Positions 8,042 to 17,459 of a stretch of DNA of 64,000 nt are shown here, one piece after another (within the stretch, counting starts at the first letter, position 1; every line of letters starts with the position of its first letter). The DNA comes from Microbacterium esteraromaticum. Lineage in GTDB: Bacteria > Actinomycetota > Actinomycetes > Actinomycetales > Microbacteriaceae. The position numbers and the translations under genes were made by a program. The DNA is taken from assembly GCF_028747645.1 (NCBI RefSeq), contig NZ_CP118100.1, positions 1,736,001 through 1,800,000 of the forward strand. Reading direction: 5' to 3'. The notes beneath the pieces are model-generated. The model was not told where the DNA came from. It saw only the letters and a list, made by a program, of their open reading frames with translations, and did no database searches.

Positions 8042-9300
8042 TCGAGGTAGTCCCGCAGCGACTGCGAGCGGCTCGGGTGCCGCAGCTTGGCCATCGTCTT
8101 CGACTCGATCTGGCGGATGCGCTCACGCGTCACGCCGAACGTGTCGCCGATCTGGTCGAGCGTCTTGGGCTGACCGTCACCGAGACCGAAACGCATGCGG
8201 ATGACACCGGCCTCGCGCTCCGACAGCGAGTCGAGCAGCTGCTCGAGCTGGCGCTGCAGCATGGTGAAGCCCACGGCGTCGGCCGGGACGACGGCCTCGG
8301 TGTCTTCGATCAGGTCACCGAACTCGCTGTCGCCGTCCTCACCGAGCGGGGTGTGCAGCGAGATCGGCTCGCGACCGTACTTCTGCACCTCCACGACCTT
8401 CTCGGGGGTCATGTCGAGCTCACGGGAGAGCTCTTCGGGCGTGGGCTCACGGCCCAGGTCCTGCAGCATCTGCCGCTGCACGCGGGCCAGCTTGTTGATG
8501 ACCTCGACCATGTGCACGGGGATGCGGATCGTGCGGGCCTGGTCGGCCATCGCGCGCGTGATCGCCTGGCGGATCCACCACGTGGCGTAGGTGGAGAACT
8601 TGAAGCCCTTGGTGTAGTCGAACTTCTCGACGGCGCGGATGAGACCCAGGTTTCCCTCCTGGATCAGGTCGAGGAACTGCATGCCTCGACCTGTGTACCG
8701 CTTGGCGAGCGAGACGACCAGACGCAGGTTGGCGCCGAGCAGGTGGCTCTTGGCGCGCTGACCGTCGCGGGCGACCCACTGCAGGTCAAGGCCCAGCTGA
8801 CTGGTCTTCTCCTTCGCCGACATCGTCGACAGCTTCTCTTCGGCGAACAGACCGGCCTCGATCCGCATCGCCAGCTCGACCTCTTCGGCCGCGTTCAGCA
8901 GCGCGACCTTTCCGATCTGCTTCAGGTAATCCTTGACCGGGTCGGCGGTCGCACCCGTGATCTGCGTCGAGTAGACGGGTGCGTCGTCCTCGTCCTTGGA
9001 CGAGATCACGATCGCGCCGGTGGGCAGCGGCTCGGTGAAGGCGGGCTTCTTGTCGCCCTCCTCCTCTTCGGGCTCGTCGACCTCGGCGGCCTCGTCGTCG
9101 ACCTCGGGCTCGTCGGCCTTCTTGGCGCGCTTTGCGGGCGCCTTCTTCGCCGGGGCCTTCTTTGCGGGAGCGCGCTTCGTTGCGGGCTTGGGCGCCTCGG
9201 CGGATTCGCTGGCGGCCCCGTCGACCTCGGGGGTCTCCGCCTCAGCGGCGACGGGCTTCTTCGTGGTCGTCCGGGTCTTCTTGCTCGTGGCAGCAGTCAC
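8038..9300 (-). CDS. sigA: Primary RNA polymerase sigma factor
   Basis: Housekeeping sigma-70 factor, 420 aa, GTG start. The first 115 residues are a low-complexity Lys/Ala/Pro then acidic tail (repeats of APAKK) typical of actinobacterial SigA/HrdB. Region 1.2 follows ([11 protein letters not shown], about 117), then region 2 ([21 protein letters not shown], with the -10 recognition helix ending [11 protein letters not shown]), region 3 and region 4 with the HTH and [10 protein letters not shown] near 395. Its TGA overlaps the ATG of murT, so the murT-gatD-racemase genes may be translated from sigA transcripts. A candidate extended -10 lies about 110 bases upstream. Confidence 0.97.
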   Translation of the reverse strand: MTAATSKKTRTTTKKPVAAEAETPEVDGAASESAEAPKPATKRAPAKKAPAKKAPAKRAKKADEPEVDDEAAEVDEPEEEEGDKKPAFTEPLPTGAIVISSKDEDDAPVYSTQITGATADPVKDYLKQIGKVALLNAAEEVELAMRIEAGLFAEEKLSTMSAKEKTSQLGLDLQWVARDGQRAKSHLLGANLRLVVSLAKRYTGRGMQFLDLIQEGNLGLIRAVEKFDYTKGFKFSTYATWWIRQAITRAMADQARTIRIPVHMVEVINKLARVQRQMLQDLGREPTPEELSRELDMTPEKVVEVQKYGREPISLHTPLGEDGDSEFGDLIEDTEAVVPADAVGFTMLQRQLEQLLDSLSEREAGVIRMRFGLGDGQPKTLDQIGDTFGVTRERIRQIESKTMAKLRHPSRSQSLRDYLE

Positions 9301-9388
9301 GTTTCGCCTTTCACGGAGCGGTGCACACGCTCCGAGCCATTTCGGACACTAGTAAGACCCTTGTCAAGCCGATTCATAAGAACGGCCA

Positions 9389-9417
9389 TTGACAACGGGT
9401 CGGCTATCCATTATCAC
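9389..9417 (+). promoter_or_regulatory. Plus-strand sigma-A-like promoter antisense to the PAC2 gene
   Basis: TTGACA (9389-9394), 17-base spacer, TATCAC (9412-9417). It reads towards the 3' end of the minus-strand PAC2 gene, where no plus-strand gene exists. It may drive an antisense RNA or be fortuitous. Confidence 0.3.
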
Positions 9418-9418
9418 A
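9410..9418 (-). promoter_or_regulatory. Extended -10 candidate for sigA
   Basis: TGTGATAAT on the minus strand (TGn extension plus GATAAT at 9410-9415), about 110 bases before the sigA GTG. No convincing -35. It overlaps the opposing plus-strand promoter candidate. Confidence 0.35.
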
Positions 9419-9457
9419 CACACCAACGGCTGGCGCGCGCCGGTGACGACATCCGAC

Positions 9458-10378
9458 TCATCGTTTGTCGTCATCGCCGGGTCGGCGATCGGCGAGATAG
9501 CGCTCCAGCTCGGCCGCCAGCTCGTCGGCGCTGGGCAGGTCGCGCTCGTTGAACGATTCCTCAGCCTCATCCTCACGCCCCGCCATGTACGCGTCATAGC
9601 GCCCCTCGAGAGTGTGCACCATCTGCGTCAACTCCTCGCTGCCCTCGACCTGCTCCCCCACACGCGCGAGGAACTCCTCGCGCTGCTGCTGCACGTCGTC
9701 CATGCGCAGCACGAGTCCGGCACCGATCATCACCTTGTCGGCCGCGGCCAGCACGGTGTCGGGGTACTCGGTATCGGCCAGGTAATGCGGCACGAGCAGC
9801 ACGAAGCCGGCGACCCGGTGCTCGTGCTCGATCAGACGGTACTCCAGCAGGTGCCCGGCCGTTCCCGGCACCTGCGTACGCGGACGCCAGACAGAATGCG
9901 CGGCGATCAGGTCGTGACGGTTGCCGCTCACGGTCGCTCCCAGCGGTCGCGTGTGCGGCACGGGCATCGCGATCGAGTGCACCCAGCTCACCGTGGACAC
10001 CTGGAAAGCATCGACGAAGTCGATGACCGCCTCGGTGAAAGCGTTCCACGCGAAATCGGGCTCGTACCCCGATAGCAGCAGGAACGGCTGTCCGAGCGCG
10101 TCGTGCGCGAGCGAGAGTTCGAGCTTCGCCGGGCGGTACTCGGTCAAGTGGTCCTGATCGAACACGATCACGGGGCGTCGGGCGCGGTAGTCGAGCAACT
10201 CATCGTTGTCGAAGCGGATCACCGGACGAGGCTCGGCCGTCGCATCGAGGTGCTCGATCAGCCCGGACACAGCACTACCGGCATCGGTGAATCCGGTGAG
10301 CAGGATGACCAGCGGAAGGCCCGTCGGCACATCGGGTGCACCGGCGATCGACTCGTACAGATCAGCGGAAGAGGGCAT
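9458..10378 (-). CDS. PAC2 family protein
   Basis: A 306-residue protein of the proteasome-assembly-chaperone-2 (PAC2) family, widespread in actinobacteria. Family features include LVILLTGFTDAGSAV at the N-terminus, the RPVIRFDNDELLDYRARRP stretch, a central AxPVPHTRP element, and a charged, helical C-terminal tail (EFLARVGEQVEGSEEL...). The biochemical role in bacteria lacking an obvious proteasome is not settled. The ATG at 10378 is preceded by a weak GAGG. It is divergent from pepA and upstream of sigA on the same strand, with a promoter-bearing gap of 157 bases between them. Confidence 0.85.
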   Translation of the reverse strand: MPSSADLYESIAGAPDVPTGLPLVILLTGFTDAGSAVSGLIEHLDATAEPRPVIRFDNDELLDYRARRPVIVFDQDHLTEYRPAKLELSLAHDALGQPFLLLSGYEPDFAWNAFTEAVIDFVDAFQVSTVSWVHSIAMPVPHTRPLGATVSGNRHDLIAAHSVWRPRTQVPGTAGHLLEYRLIEHEHRVAGFVLLVPHYLADTEYPDTVLAAADKVMIGAGLVLRMDDVQQQREEFLARVGEQVEGSEELTQMVHTLEGRYDAYMAGREDEAEESFNERDLPSADELAAELERYLADRRPGDDDKR

Positions 10379-10475
10379 GCCTCAATGCTACGAGGCGGGA
10401 CGCCGAGGGTGTCGGCGATGCGGATGCTGACAGCGAACACGCATCACGCCTCGACCACCGGGCCACGGGCATCCC

Positions 10476-10481
10476 TAGGAT
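10476..10481 (+). promoter_or_regulatory. Leaderless -10 box of pepA
   Basis: TAGGAT, 6 bases before the pepA ATG. The intervening GGAGGC resembles a ribosome site but is too close to the ATG to act as one. Confidence 0.5.
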
Positions 10482-10487
10482 GGAGGC

Positions 10488-11963
10488 ATGACGCTTCCCG
10501 TGATCTCGCACACGTCCGATCCGTTCCCCGGAAGCGCTGCAGATGCCGCAGTGCTCGTCATCTCCGATCCGGCAGCCACCACCGATGCGCTGACCGGGTA
10601 CGAGGGACTCGTGGAGACGCTTTCCGCCATCGGTTACAAGGGCACCGCATCCGCCTACACGCGCGTGCACCTGCCCGCCGTCACGACGCTTCCGCTCGCG
10701 GTCGTCAGCGCCGGAAAGGCCCCTGACGCCGCATCCGTGCGCGACGCCGTCGCGACCGCGGTGCGCAACCTGACCGGTTTCGCGACGGTCTCGATCGGAC
10801 TCGCGTCCGACATCGAGCCATTCGCGGATGCTGCCGCCGAGGGCGCCCTGCTGGGCGGCTACCGCTTCGACGACTACCGCTCCGAGAAGAAGCCGGCCCG
10901 CGCCGAGACCCTCGTGCTGCACGCCGCGCAGCTCTCGGATGGCGCTCTGGACCGGGCCCGCGCCGCGGCCGAGTCGGTCGCGCTCGTCAAGGATCTGGTC
11001 AACACGCCCGCCGAGTGGCAGAGCCCCGCGCAGCTGGCGCAGTCCGCGATCGACGCGGTCGCCGACCTGCCGGTCGACGTGCAGGTGCTCGATGAGGAGC
11101 AGCTCGCCGAGGGCGGCTACGGCGGAATCCTCGGAGTCGGCCGCGGCTCGGACCGCCCGCCGCGCCTGGTACGCCTGGACTACTCCCCCGCAGGCGCCGA
11201 GCGCCACATCGCGCTGGTCGGCAAGGGAATCACGTTCGACACCGGTGGCCTCTCGCTCAAGCCGGCAGCAGCCATGGTCGGCATGAAGTTCGACATGGCC
11301 GGCGCCGCGAGCGTGCTCGCGGCCATCCGTGCGATCGCGGCGCTGAAGCTGCCGGTGCGGGTGACCGCGTGGATGTGCATCGCCGACAACATGCCCTCGG
11401 GCCGCGCGACGCGCCCCGGCGACGTGCTGCGGATGCTGGACGGCCAGACCGTCGAGGTGATGAACACCGACGCCGAAGGCCGCCTGGTGCTTGCTGACGG
11501 TCTTGTCGCCGCAAGCCGTGAGAACCCCGATGTGATCATCGACGTCGCCACCCTCACGGGGGCGATCATCGTCGCCCTGGGCATGCGCCACACCGGCGTG
11601 ATGGGCGCCGACGACACGGTCGCCGAGTACCTCGCCGCATCGGATGCCGTCGGTGAGCCGGCCTGGGCGCTGCCCCTGCCGGAGTTCATGGAAGAGTCGC
11701 TCGACTCGCAGATCGCCGACATGGTCAACGCGAACATGAATGACCGCTCGGGTGGCTCGATGTTCGCAGGCCTGTTCCTGCAGCGCTTCATCGGACGCGT
11801 GTCCGACGCCGAGGACGCCCCGCGCATCCCGTGGGTGCACCTCGACATCGCCGGCTCGGGCGAGCACAAGGGCTCGGCCTACGGCTTCACCGAGAAGGGG
11901 CCGACCGGCGCCGCGGTACGCGCACTGATCGCCTTCGCCGAGGCATCTGCCAAGGAGTCCTGA
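10488..11963 (+). CDS. pepA: Leucyl aminopeptidase (M17)
   Basis: Cytosolic two-metal aminopeptidase that releases N-terminal residues from peptides, 491 aa. The M17 signature NTDAEGRLVLADGL is present, as are the metal and active-site segments GKGITFDTGGLSLKP and MKFDMAGAA. The N-terminal macro-like domain (about residues 1-170) precedes the catalytic domain. It is divergent from the PAC2 gene. Its TGA overlaps the ATG of lpdA by one base (TGATG), so the two are co-transcribed and probably translationally coupled. Confidence 0.95.
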   Translation: MTLPVISHTSDPFPGSAADAAVLVISDPAATTDALTGYEGLVETLSAIGYKGTASAYTRVHLPAVTTLPLAVVSAGKAPDAASVRDAVATAVRNLTGFATVSIGLASDIEPFADAAAEGALLGGYRFDDYRSEKKPARAETLVLHAAQLSDGALDRARAAAESVALVKDLVNTPAEWQSPAQLAQSAIDAVADLPVDVQVLDEEQLAEGGYGGILGVGRGSDRPPRLVRLDYSPAGAERHIALVGKGITFDTGGLSLKPAAAMVGMKFDMAGAASVLAAIRAIAALKLPVRVTAWMCIADNMPSGRATRPGDVLRMLDGQTVEVMNTDAEGRLVLADGLVAASRENPDVIIDVATLTGAIIVALGMRHTGVMGADDTVAEYLAASDAVGEPAWALPLPEFMEESLDSQIADMVNANMNDRSGGSMFAGLFLQRFIGRVSDAEDAPRIPWVHLDIAGSGEHKGSAYGFTEKGPTGAAVRALIAFAEASAKES

Positions 11964-13336
11964 TGACTGTCCACGAGTACGACCTCGTCATCCTCGGCGG
12001 CGGCAGCGGCGGATACGCCGCGGCCCTGCGCGCAAGCGAGTTGGGAAAGAAGGTGGCGCTGATCGAGAAGGAGAAGGTCGGCGGAACCTGCCTGCACCGC
12101 GGTTGCATCCCCACCAAGGCTCTGCTGCACTCAGCCGAGGTCGCCGATCATGTGCGCTCTGCCGCGAAGGTCGGTGTGACGGCCACGTTCGAGTCGATCG
12201 ATGCGGCCGGTGTGCGCGCCTACCGCGAGGGCATCGTGGCCAAGAAGTTCAAAGGTCTCGAAGGACTCATCAAGGCACGCGGCATCACCGTCGTCCCGGG
12301 TGAGGGACGCCTCGATGCCGACCGTTCGGTGCTGGTCGGCGACGACCGCTACGTCGGCACCGACGTCGTGCTCGCCACCGGCTCGTACAGCCGCACACTG
12401 CCGGGCCTCGAGATCGGCGGGCGCATCATCGCCAGCGAGCAGGCGCTGACTCTCGACGAGGTGCCCGCCAGCGTGGTGATCCTCGGCGGCGGCGTCATCG
12501 GTGTCGAGTTCGCGAGCGTCTGGCGCTCGTTCGGCGCCGAGGTGACCATCATCGAGGCCCTGCCGCACCTGGTGCCCAACGAGGACATCGCCCTGAGCAA
12601 GGGGCTAGAGCGCGCCTTCCGTCGCCGCGGCATCAAGTACTCGCTGGGCACGCGATTCGAGCGCGCTGAGCAGACCGACGATCAGGTGACGGTGACGCTG
12701 GAGGACGGCAAGACGTTCACGGCCGACTACCTGCTGGTCGCCGTCGGGCGCGGCCCGGCCACGGCCGGGCTCGGCTTCGAAGAGGCCGGCATCTCGCTCG
12801 ACCGCGGATTCGTGACGGTAGACGACCAGCTGCGCACCGGCGTGCCGGGCGTCTGGGCCGTTGGAGACATCGTCCCCGGCCTTCAGCTCGCGCATCGGGG
12901 TTTCCTGCAGGGCATCGCCGTCGCCGAGCGCATCGCCGGCATGCAGGTGCCCGCGCTGCCCGAGTCGCAGATCCCCCGCGTGACCTACTGCAGCCCCGAG
13001 GTGGCGTCGGTGGGGATCACCGAGGAGGCCGCGATCGCGCAGTACGGCGCGGATGATGTCGTCGCGTACGACTACAACCTCGCCGGCAACGGCAAGAGCG
13101 AGATCATCGGCACCGGCGGCACCGTCAAGGTCGTCCGACAGAAGGACGGCCCCGTCCTGGGCGTGCACCTGCTCGGTGACCGCGTCGGCGAGCTGATCAG
13201 CGAGGGCCAGTTGGCCGTCGCGTGGGAGGCGCACCCCGAAGACATCGCACCCCTCATCCATGCGCACCCGACTCAGAGCGAAGCGCTCGGTGAGGCATTC
13301 CTGGCTCTGGCCGGGAAGCCACTGCACGCGCTCTGA
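11963..13336 (+). CDS. lpdA: Dihydrolipoyl dehydrogenase (E3)
   Basis: FAD/NAD-dependent E3 of 2-oxoacid dehydrogenase complexes, 457 aa; it reoxidises the dihydrolipoyl groups of E2. FAD-binding GGGSGGYAAA, redox-active disulfide GGTCLHRGCIP, NAD-binding GGGVIGVEFASVW and the C-terminal HAHPTQSEA catalytic His/Glu are all present. The ATG at 11963 overlaps the pepA stop and has AAGGAG five bases upstream. sucB (E2) follows 69 bases later. No E1 lies next to them; aceE is 33 kb away. Confidence 0.96.
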   Translation: MTVHEYDLVILGGGSGGYAAALRASELGKKVALIEKEKVGGTCLHRGCIPTKALLHSAEVADHVRSAAKVGVTATFESIDAAGVRAYREGIVAKKFKGLEGLIKARGITVVPGEGRLDADRSVLVGDDRYVGTDVVLATGSYSRTLPGLEIGGRIIASEQALTLDEVPASVVILGGGVIGVEFASVWRSFGAEVTIIEALPHLVPNEDIALSKGLERAFRRRGIKYSLGTRFERAEQTDDQVTVTLEDGKTFTADYLLVAVGRGPATAGLGFEEAGISLDRGFVTVDDQLRTGVPGVWAVGDIVPGLQLAHRGFLQGIAVAERIAGMQVPALPESQIPRVTYCSPEVASVGITEEAAIAQYGADDVVAYDYNLAGNGKSEIIGTGGTVKVVRQKDGPVLGVHLLGDRVGELISEGQLAVAWEAHPEDIAPLIHAHPTQSEALGEAFLALAGKPLHAL

Positions 13337-13362
13337 ACCACACATCCCGACGTTGAGGTCAC

Positions 13363-13368
13363 TAAGCT
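13363..13368 (+). promoter_or_regulatory. Possible -10 box of sucB
   Basis: TAAGCT in the 69-base lpdA-sucB gap. It would give a leader of about 30 bases containing the AAGGAG ribosome site. The -35 is weak. Confidence 0.3.
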
Positions 13369-13405
13369 TGACCGCGTCACAGATTTTTCCGAAGGAGACT
13401 CCGTC

Positions 13406-15118
13406 ATGAGCACACCCGTGGTCCTTCCCGCACTCGGGGAGAGCGTCACCGAGGGTACGGTCACTCGATGGCTGAAGCAGGTGGGCGACACCGTGCAGGC
13501 GGATGAGGGCCTGCTCGAGATCTCGACCGACAAGGTCGACACCGAGATTCCCTCTCCGGTCAGCGGCGTGATCGAGCAGATCCTGGTCGCCGAGGACGAC
13601 ACCGTCGAGGTGGGTGCGGTCCTCGCACACATCGGTGACGGTAGCGGCGCCGGTCAGGCCGACGCGGCCCCCGAGGCTGCAGCGCCCGCCGAGGAGGCCC
13701 AGGCCGCCGAAGCACCGGCCCCTGAGGCACCGGCTCCGGCTGCTGAAGCTCCGGCTGCTCCGGCACCGGCCGCGGCGTCGTCCGACGCCGTGGACGTCGT
13801 GCTTCCCGAACTGGGCGAGAGCGTCACCGAGGGCACCGTCACCCGCTGGCTGAAGCAGGTCGGCGACGACGTCGCCGTCGATGAGGCGCTGCTGGAGATC
13901 TCGACCGACAAGGTCGACACCGAGATCCCGTCGCCCGTCGCCGGTACGCTGCAGGAGATCCTCGCGGCCGAAGACGAGACCATCGAGGTCGGCGCCGTAC
14001 TGGCCCGCATCGGTTCGGGTGCCGCGCCCGCGGCAGCCGCTCCCGCAGCACCGGCCGAGGCTCCGGCCGCGGCTCCGGCACCCGCCCCGGCTGCCGCTCC
14101 GGCACCTGCAGCACCTGCCCCGGCCCCCGCGGCAGCTCCGGCGCCCGCAACGCCTGCCCCGGCAGCCCCCGCGGCTCCGGCGGCCCCCGCGGCTCCCGCC
14201 GCGGACTCGGGTTCGGACTCGCTGTACGTGACCCCGCTTGTGCGCCGCCTGGCGACGCAGCAGGGTATTGACCTGGCCACCGTCACGGGCACTGGCGTCG
14301 GCGGACGCATCCGCAAGGAAGACGTCCTCAAGGCCGCCGAGGCCAAGTCGCAGGCTCCGGCAGCATCCGCTGCACCGGCACCCGCACCGCTCGAGGTCTC
14401 GCCGCTTCGCGGCACGACCCAGCCGATGTCGCGCCTGCGCAAGGTCGTCGCCGAGCGTGCTGTCGCCTCGATGCAGCAGACCGCCCAGCTGACCACGTTC
14501 GTCGAGGTGGATGTCACCGCGCTGGCAGCGTTCCGCACGGCGAAGAAGGACGAGTTCCTGCAGAAGACCGGCGACAAGCTGTCGTTCCTGCCGTTCTTCA
14601 CGCTCGCGGCGGCCGAGGCTCTCCAGGCCTTCCCGATCATCAACGCGACGGTGGACGGCGACAAGATCGTGTACCCCGAGACCGAGAACGTCTCGATCGC
14701 GGTCGACACCGAGCGTGGCCTGCTGACGCCGGTCGTCCGCGACGCCGGCACGAAGAACATCGCCGAGCTGGCCTCTGAGATCGCCGATCTCGCCGCCCGC
14801 ACCCGCGACAACAAGCTCAAGCCCGACGAGCTTGCCGGTGGCACCTTCACCGTGACGAACACCGGCTCCCGCGGTGCGCTGTTCGACACCCCGCTGGTGT
14901 TCCTGCCGCAGTCGGCGATCCTGGGTACCGGTGTCGTGTTCAAGCGCCCGGGCGTCGTGACGGTCGACGGTGTCGACGCCATCGCCGTGCGCTCGTACGT
15001 GTACCTGGCGATCTCGTACGATCACCGCATCATCGATGGTGCCGACGCGGCCCGCTTCCTCGGCGCGATGAAGTCGCGTCTCGAGGCTGCGGACTTCAGC
15101 GCGAACCTGGGGGTCTGA
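13406..15118 (+). CDS. sucB: 2-oxoacid dehydrogenase E2 (dihydrolipoyl acyltransferase) with two lipoyl domains
   Basis: Core acyltransferase of the pyruvate/2-oxoglutarate dehydrogenase complexes, 570 aa. Two near-identical lipoyl domains (about residues 3-76 and 128-203) each carry the lipoylated Lys in [11 protein letters not shown]. Long Ala/Pro-rich swinging linkers (about 77-125 and 205-270) follow each. The peripheral-subunit-binding domain is near 272-312 ([10 protein letters not shown]...). The catalytic domain from about 332 ends in [15 protein letters not shown] with the catalytic His. AAGGAG precedes the ATG. In actinobacteria one such E2 can serve both PDH and ODH, so either role is possible; the symbol follows usual annotation. 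Confidence 0.93.
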   Translation: MSTPVVLPALGESVTEGTVTRWLKQVGDTVQADEGLLEISTDKVDTEIPSPVSGVIEQILVAEDDTVEVGAVLAHIGDGSGAGQADAAPEAAAPAEEAQAAEAPAPEAPAPAAEAPAAPAPAAASSDAVDVVLPELGESVTEGTVTRWLKQVGDDVAVDEALLEISTDKVDTEIPSPVAGTLQEILAAEDETIEVGAVLARIGSGAAPAAAAPAAPAEAPAAAPAPAPAAAPAPAAPAPAPAAAPAPATPAPAAPAAPAAPAAPAADSGSDSLYVTPLVRRLATQQGIDLATVTGTGVGGRIRKEDVLKAAEAKSQAPAASAAPAPAPLEVSPLRGTTQPMSRLRKVVAERAVASMQQTAQLTTFVEVDVTALAAFRTAKKDEFLQKTGDKLSFLPFFTLAAAEALQAFPIINATVDGDKIVYPETENVSIAVDTERGLLTPVVRDAGTKNIAELASEIADLAARTRDNKLKPDELAGGTFTVTNTGSRGALFDTPLVFLPQSAILGTGVVFKRPGVVTVDGVDAIAVRSYVYLAISYDHRIIDGADAARFLGAMKSRLEAADFSANLGV

Positions 15119-15126
15119 GCCACCGC

Positions 15127-16566
15127 TCACCCCGCTTCCGATGGCTGGTCGGCGACGTCGTACACGTCGCGGACCAGCCATCGGTCGTTCTGGCGAACGA
15201 TGACGAGCATCTGCTCGCCGTGCTCCCCGCTCGCAGCCAGTCGCACGACGCCGATGTCGCCATAGTCCTCGACGGGAACGATCGCGCGGTCCGGGTCGAC
15301 CGGGCTCAGCCGTTGCAGTACCAGTTCGGCGGCACCACCGACGATCGCACGTTCGCACACCGAATCGTTGTCGGCTGCGCACCCGGCGACATCGCTGAGC
15401 AGGCGGGCCGCGACCTGCTCGAGGCTCTCGTCCCCGCCGGGCGCCGTGTCAGATTCTCCTCCACCCGCCTTGACGGGTTCGTCCCCGACAGCGCCCTCAT
15501 CGGCGCTCTGCTGCTCGTCCTGAGCGAGAGCCTCATCGTCAACGCTCCCCTCCGCAGTGCCTTCCGGCTCGGGTGTCAGCGCCCCACCCGCCCCGGGCTC
15601 CTTGTCCGACCCGCCGTCCGCAGGCGTCTGCGCGACACTCGGGCCCCCTTCCACGGCAGCGGTGTCATCGCCGCCCGTCGGCCACAAGAGGCCGCCGAGC
15701 AGCACCACAGCTCCGGCCGCGGCGCCGATCAGCAGCATCCGACGCCGCCCGCCACTCTGCTGCCGGGGCGATGGCGGGCGCAATCGTGTGCGCGTGGCGC
15801 GCAGCTGCTCGAGCAGTTGCTCCCATCGCTGTTGCACGAACGTGCCGGCCGTGCGCTGTGCGAGCACGTGCCCGGCGTCCTCAGGAAGATGCGCACGGTG
15901 CACGGGGATCTCACTCGCGCGCTCGGGCGGATGCACCTCGAGCTGCAGCGGACGCGGCGCGGCCAGCTCGACAAGCTCACCCTCCCAGCGATCAAGGTTG
16001 CGCGCGACGATACGGGGGTCCTCGATCCCGGAGAGGATCTCGGTCAGGGTCCGCTCTACGGCGCGGTCGGTGCACGCGTCGCGCACGCGTGCGATGATCT
16101 CGCCGCTCGCTGCGGCGCAGTGCGCGCCTTCGCCCGGGCTGAACACGGGGCGGGCGTCCTGCGTGAGCCACCAACGTCCGACGAGCGGCTCGCCAAGACG
16201 CTCGGCTTCGACGACGCCGCGCAACAGACTCCCGACCAGCGTGACGGTCTCACCCGGCGTCAAACCGCGCTCGGCGACCGCTCGGCGGGCGAGCAACGCG
16301 TCGACCGTCTCGATGCACCAGGGCAGCAGCGCATCGTGTCCATCTCGACGGCGGACGACGTCGACGACGCCGGCGACGTGCTGTGCGCCCGCAGAAAGCC
16401 AGACGGCATCGGGCACCAGATCGGCAGCAACCTGGACCCGCAGCGCATCGCCGTCGGCGACCAGAGCGCCGACGACGGCGGCGTCCGGGGTGTCGAGCCG
16501 CCGCACCCAGCGGTGCGTGCCCGGAACCAGTGCGGCCGTGTCATCCGTGCTGTGCATGCGCTCCAT
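15127..16566 (-). CDS. Hypothetical single-pass membrane protein
   Basis: 479 residues if it starts at the ATG at 16566 (a second ATG is at 16557); a GGAGG lies about 13 bases upstream. I do not recognise a family. The N-terminal 300 residues are soluble and Arg/Glu/Leu-rich. One transmembrane segment follows (MLLIGAAAGAVVLLGGLLWP), then a Gly/Asp/Glu-rich linker of about 90 residues, and an extracytoplasmic domain with two cysteines (CAADNDSVCE) and a C-terminal strand-rich end (LVIVRQNDRWLVRDVY). The layout suggests a cytoplasmic sensor or scaffold with an external domain. It is divergent from the DUF4191 gene. Confidence 0.65.
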   Translation of the reverse strand: MERMHSTDDTAALVPGTHRWVRRLDTPDAAVVGALVADGDALRVQVAADLVPDAVWLSAGAQHVAGVVDVVRRRDGHDALLPWCIETVDALLARRAVAERGLTPGETVTLVGSLLRGVVEAERLGEPLVGRWWLTQDARPVFSPGEGAHCAAASGEIIARVRDACTDRAVERTLTEILSGIEDPRIVARNLDRWEGELVELAAPRPLQLEVHPPERASEIPVHRAHLPEDAGHVLAQRTAGTFVQQRWEQLLEQLRATRTRLRPPSPRQQSGGRRRMLLIGAAAGAVVLLGGLLWPTGGDDTAAVEGGPSVAQTPADGGSDKEPGAGGALTPEPEGTAEGSVDDEALAQDEQQSADEGAVGDEPVKAGGGESDTAPGGDESLEQVAARLLSDVAGCAADNDSVCERAIVGGAAELVLQRLSPVDPDRAIVPVEDYGDIGVVRLAASGEHGEQMLVIVRQNDRWLVRDVYDVADQPSEAG

Positions 16567-16669
16567 CAGAGCGCAATCCGCCTCCCTCCGGATGCTGCTT
16601 GCCGCAGGCTGTGCACAACTCGATTCGATCGATGACCTGTGCAGGGATACTGTCCGCACGAACACTCGG

Positions 16670-16675
16670 TAGGCT
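16670..16675 (+). promoter_or_regulatory. Leaderless -10 box of the DUF4191 gene
   Basis: TAGGCT, 7 bases before the ATG at 16683, with no ribosome binding site between. Confidence 0.5.
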
Positions 16676-16682
16676 GGTACGC

Positions 16683-17399
16683 ATGGCAAAGCGTGCTCCC
16701 GCGACCGAGAAGCGTCCGGGTTTCTTCTCCCAGATCCGCTCACTGTTCCGATTCACCCGGGAAGTGTACGGCTGGTTGCCGTGGGCGCAGATCGCCATCC
16801 TCATCGCCGGTGTGCTCGTCGGTCTCATCCTCGGCTTCCTCATCGGCGGCGGAACGGTCCTCTCGCTCGTGCTGTGGGGCATCACCGGCCTGATGCTCGG
16901 CATCTTGGGCGCCATGATCCTGATGACCAAGCTGTCGACCACGGCCATGTACGAGAAGATCGATGGCATGCCCGGTGCCACCGGCCACGTCATCAGCACG
17001 AGCCTCGGGCGGCGCTGGCAGGCATCCGACACTCCCGTCGGGATCAACCCGAAGACGCAGGAAGCCGTCTACCGCGTGATCGGCCGCGGCGGCATCGTCA
17101 TCATCGGTGAGGGCACTCGTGGTCGCCTCACCCGTCTGATCAACGATGAGCGACAGAAGTCGCAGCGCGTCGCCCACGGCGTGCCGATCACCGTTCTGTA
17201 CGTTGGCCACGGCGATGCCGAGGACGAGGTGGCGATCGCCGACCTCGCCAAGCGGATCAAGAAGATCCCCAAGTCGATCGATAAGGCCACGATGGCCACG
17301 GTGATCCGCCGTATCGAGTCCGTGTCGCAGTCGCTGACCTCGCTGCCGATCCCGAAGGGCATCGACCCCACCCGCGTGCGCGCCCAGCGTCCGCGCTGA
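16683..17399 (+). CDS. DUF4191 family membrane protein
   Basis: A 238-residue actinobacterial protein with a basic N-terminus, two adjacent transmembrane helices (about 35-57 and 60-82, LVGLILGFLIGGGTVLSLVL...) and a cytoplasmic domain containing YRVIGRGGIVIIGEG and ITVLYVGHG. DUF4191 genes are commonly found near lipoate and glutamine synthetase genes in actinobacteria, which fits the lpdA/sucB and glnA neighbours here. Function is unknown. The next gene is convergent, separated by a 13-bp-stem hairpin. Confidence 0.88.
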   Translation: MAKRAPATEKRPGFFSQIRSLFRFTREVYGWLPWAQIAILIAGVLVGLILGFLIGGGTVLSLVLWGITGLMLGILGAMILMTKLSTTAMYEKIDGMPGATGHVISTSLGRRWQASDTPVGINPKTQEAVYRVIGRGGIVIIGEGTRGRLTRLINDERQKSQRVAHGVPITVLYVGHGDAEDEVAIADLAKRIKKIPKSIDKATMATVIRRIESVSQSLTSLPIPKGIDPTRVRAQRPR

Positions 17400-17423
17400 G
17401 CATTCAGCAACCCACTTCACGGC

Positions 17424-17454
17424 GACGGCCCCGCGCGATGTGCGCGGGGCCGTC
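17424..17454. terminator. Bidirectional terminator hairpin
   Basis: Perfect 13-bp stem GACGGCCCCGCGC / GCGCGGGGCCGTC with loop GATGT, between convergent genes. Confidence 0.75.
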
Positions 17455-17459
17455 GTCGT

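Noticed and set aside
9389..9417. Plus-strand TTGACA/TATCAC as the promoter of a small plus-strand gene
   Set aside because: No plus-strand frame with a ribosome site follows. It is kept only as a possible antisense promoter.
13676..14215. Ala/Pro repeat tracts in sucB as tandem repeats or mobile sequence
   Set aside because: They are the normal flexible linkers of lipoyl domains.
12605..15382. A 925-codon open frame opposite lpdA and sucB
   Set aside because: It is antisense to two unmistakable enzymes and has no family features; long antisense frames are common in GC-rich DNA.
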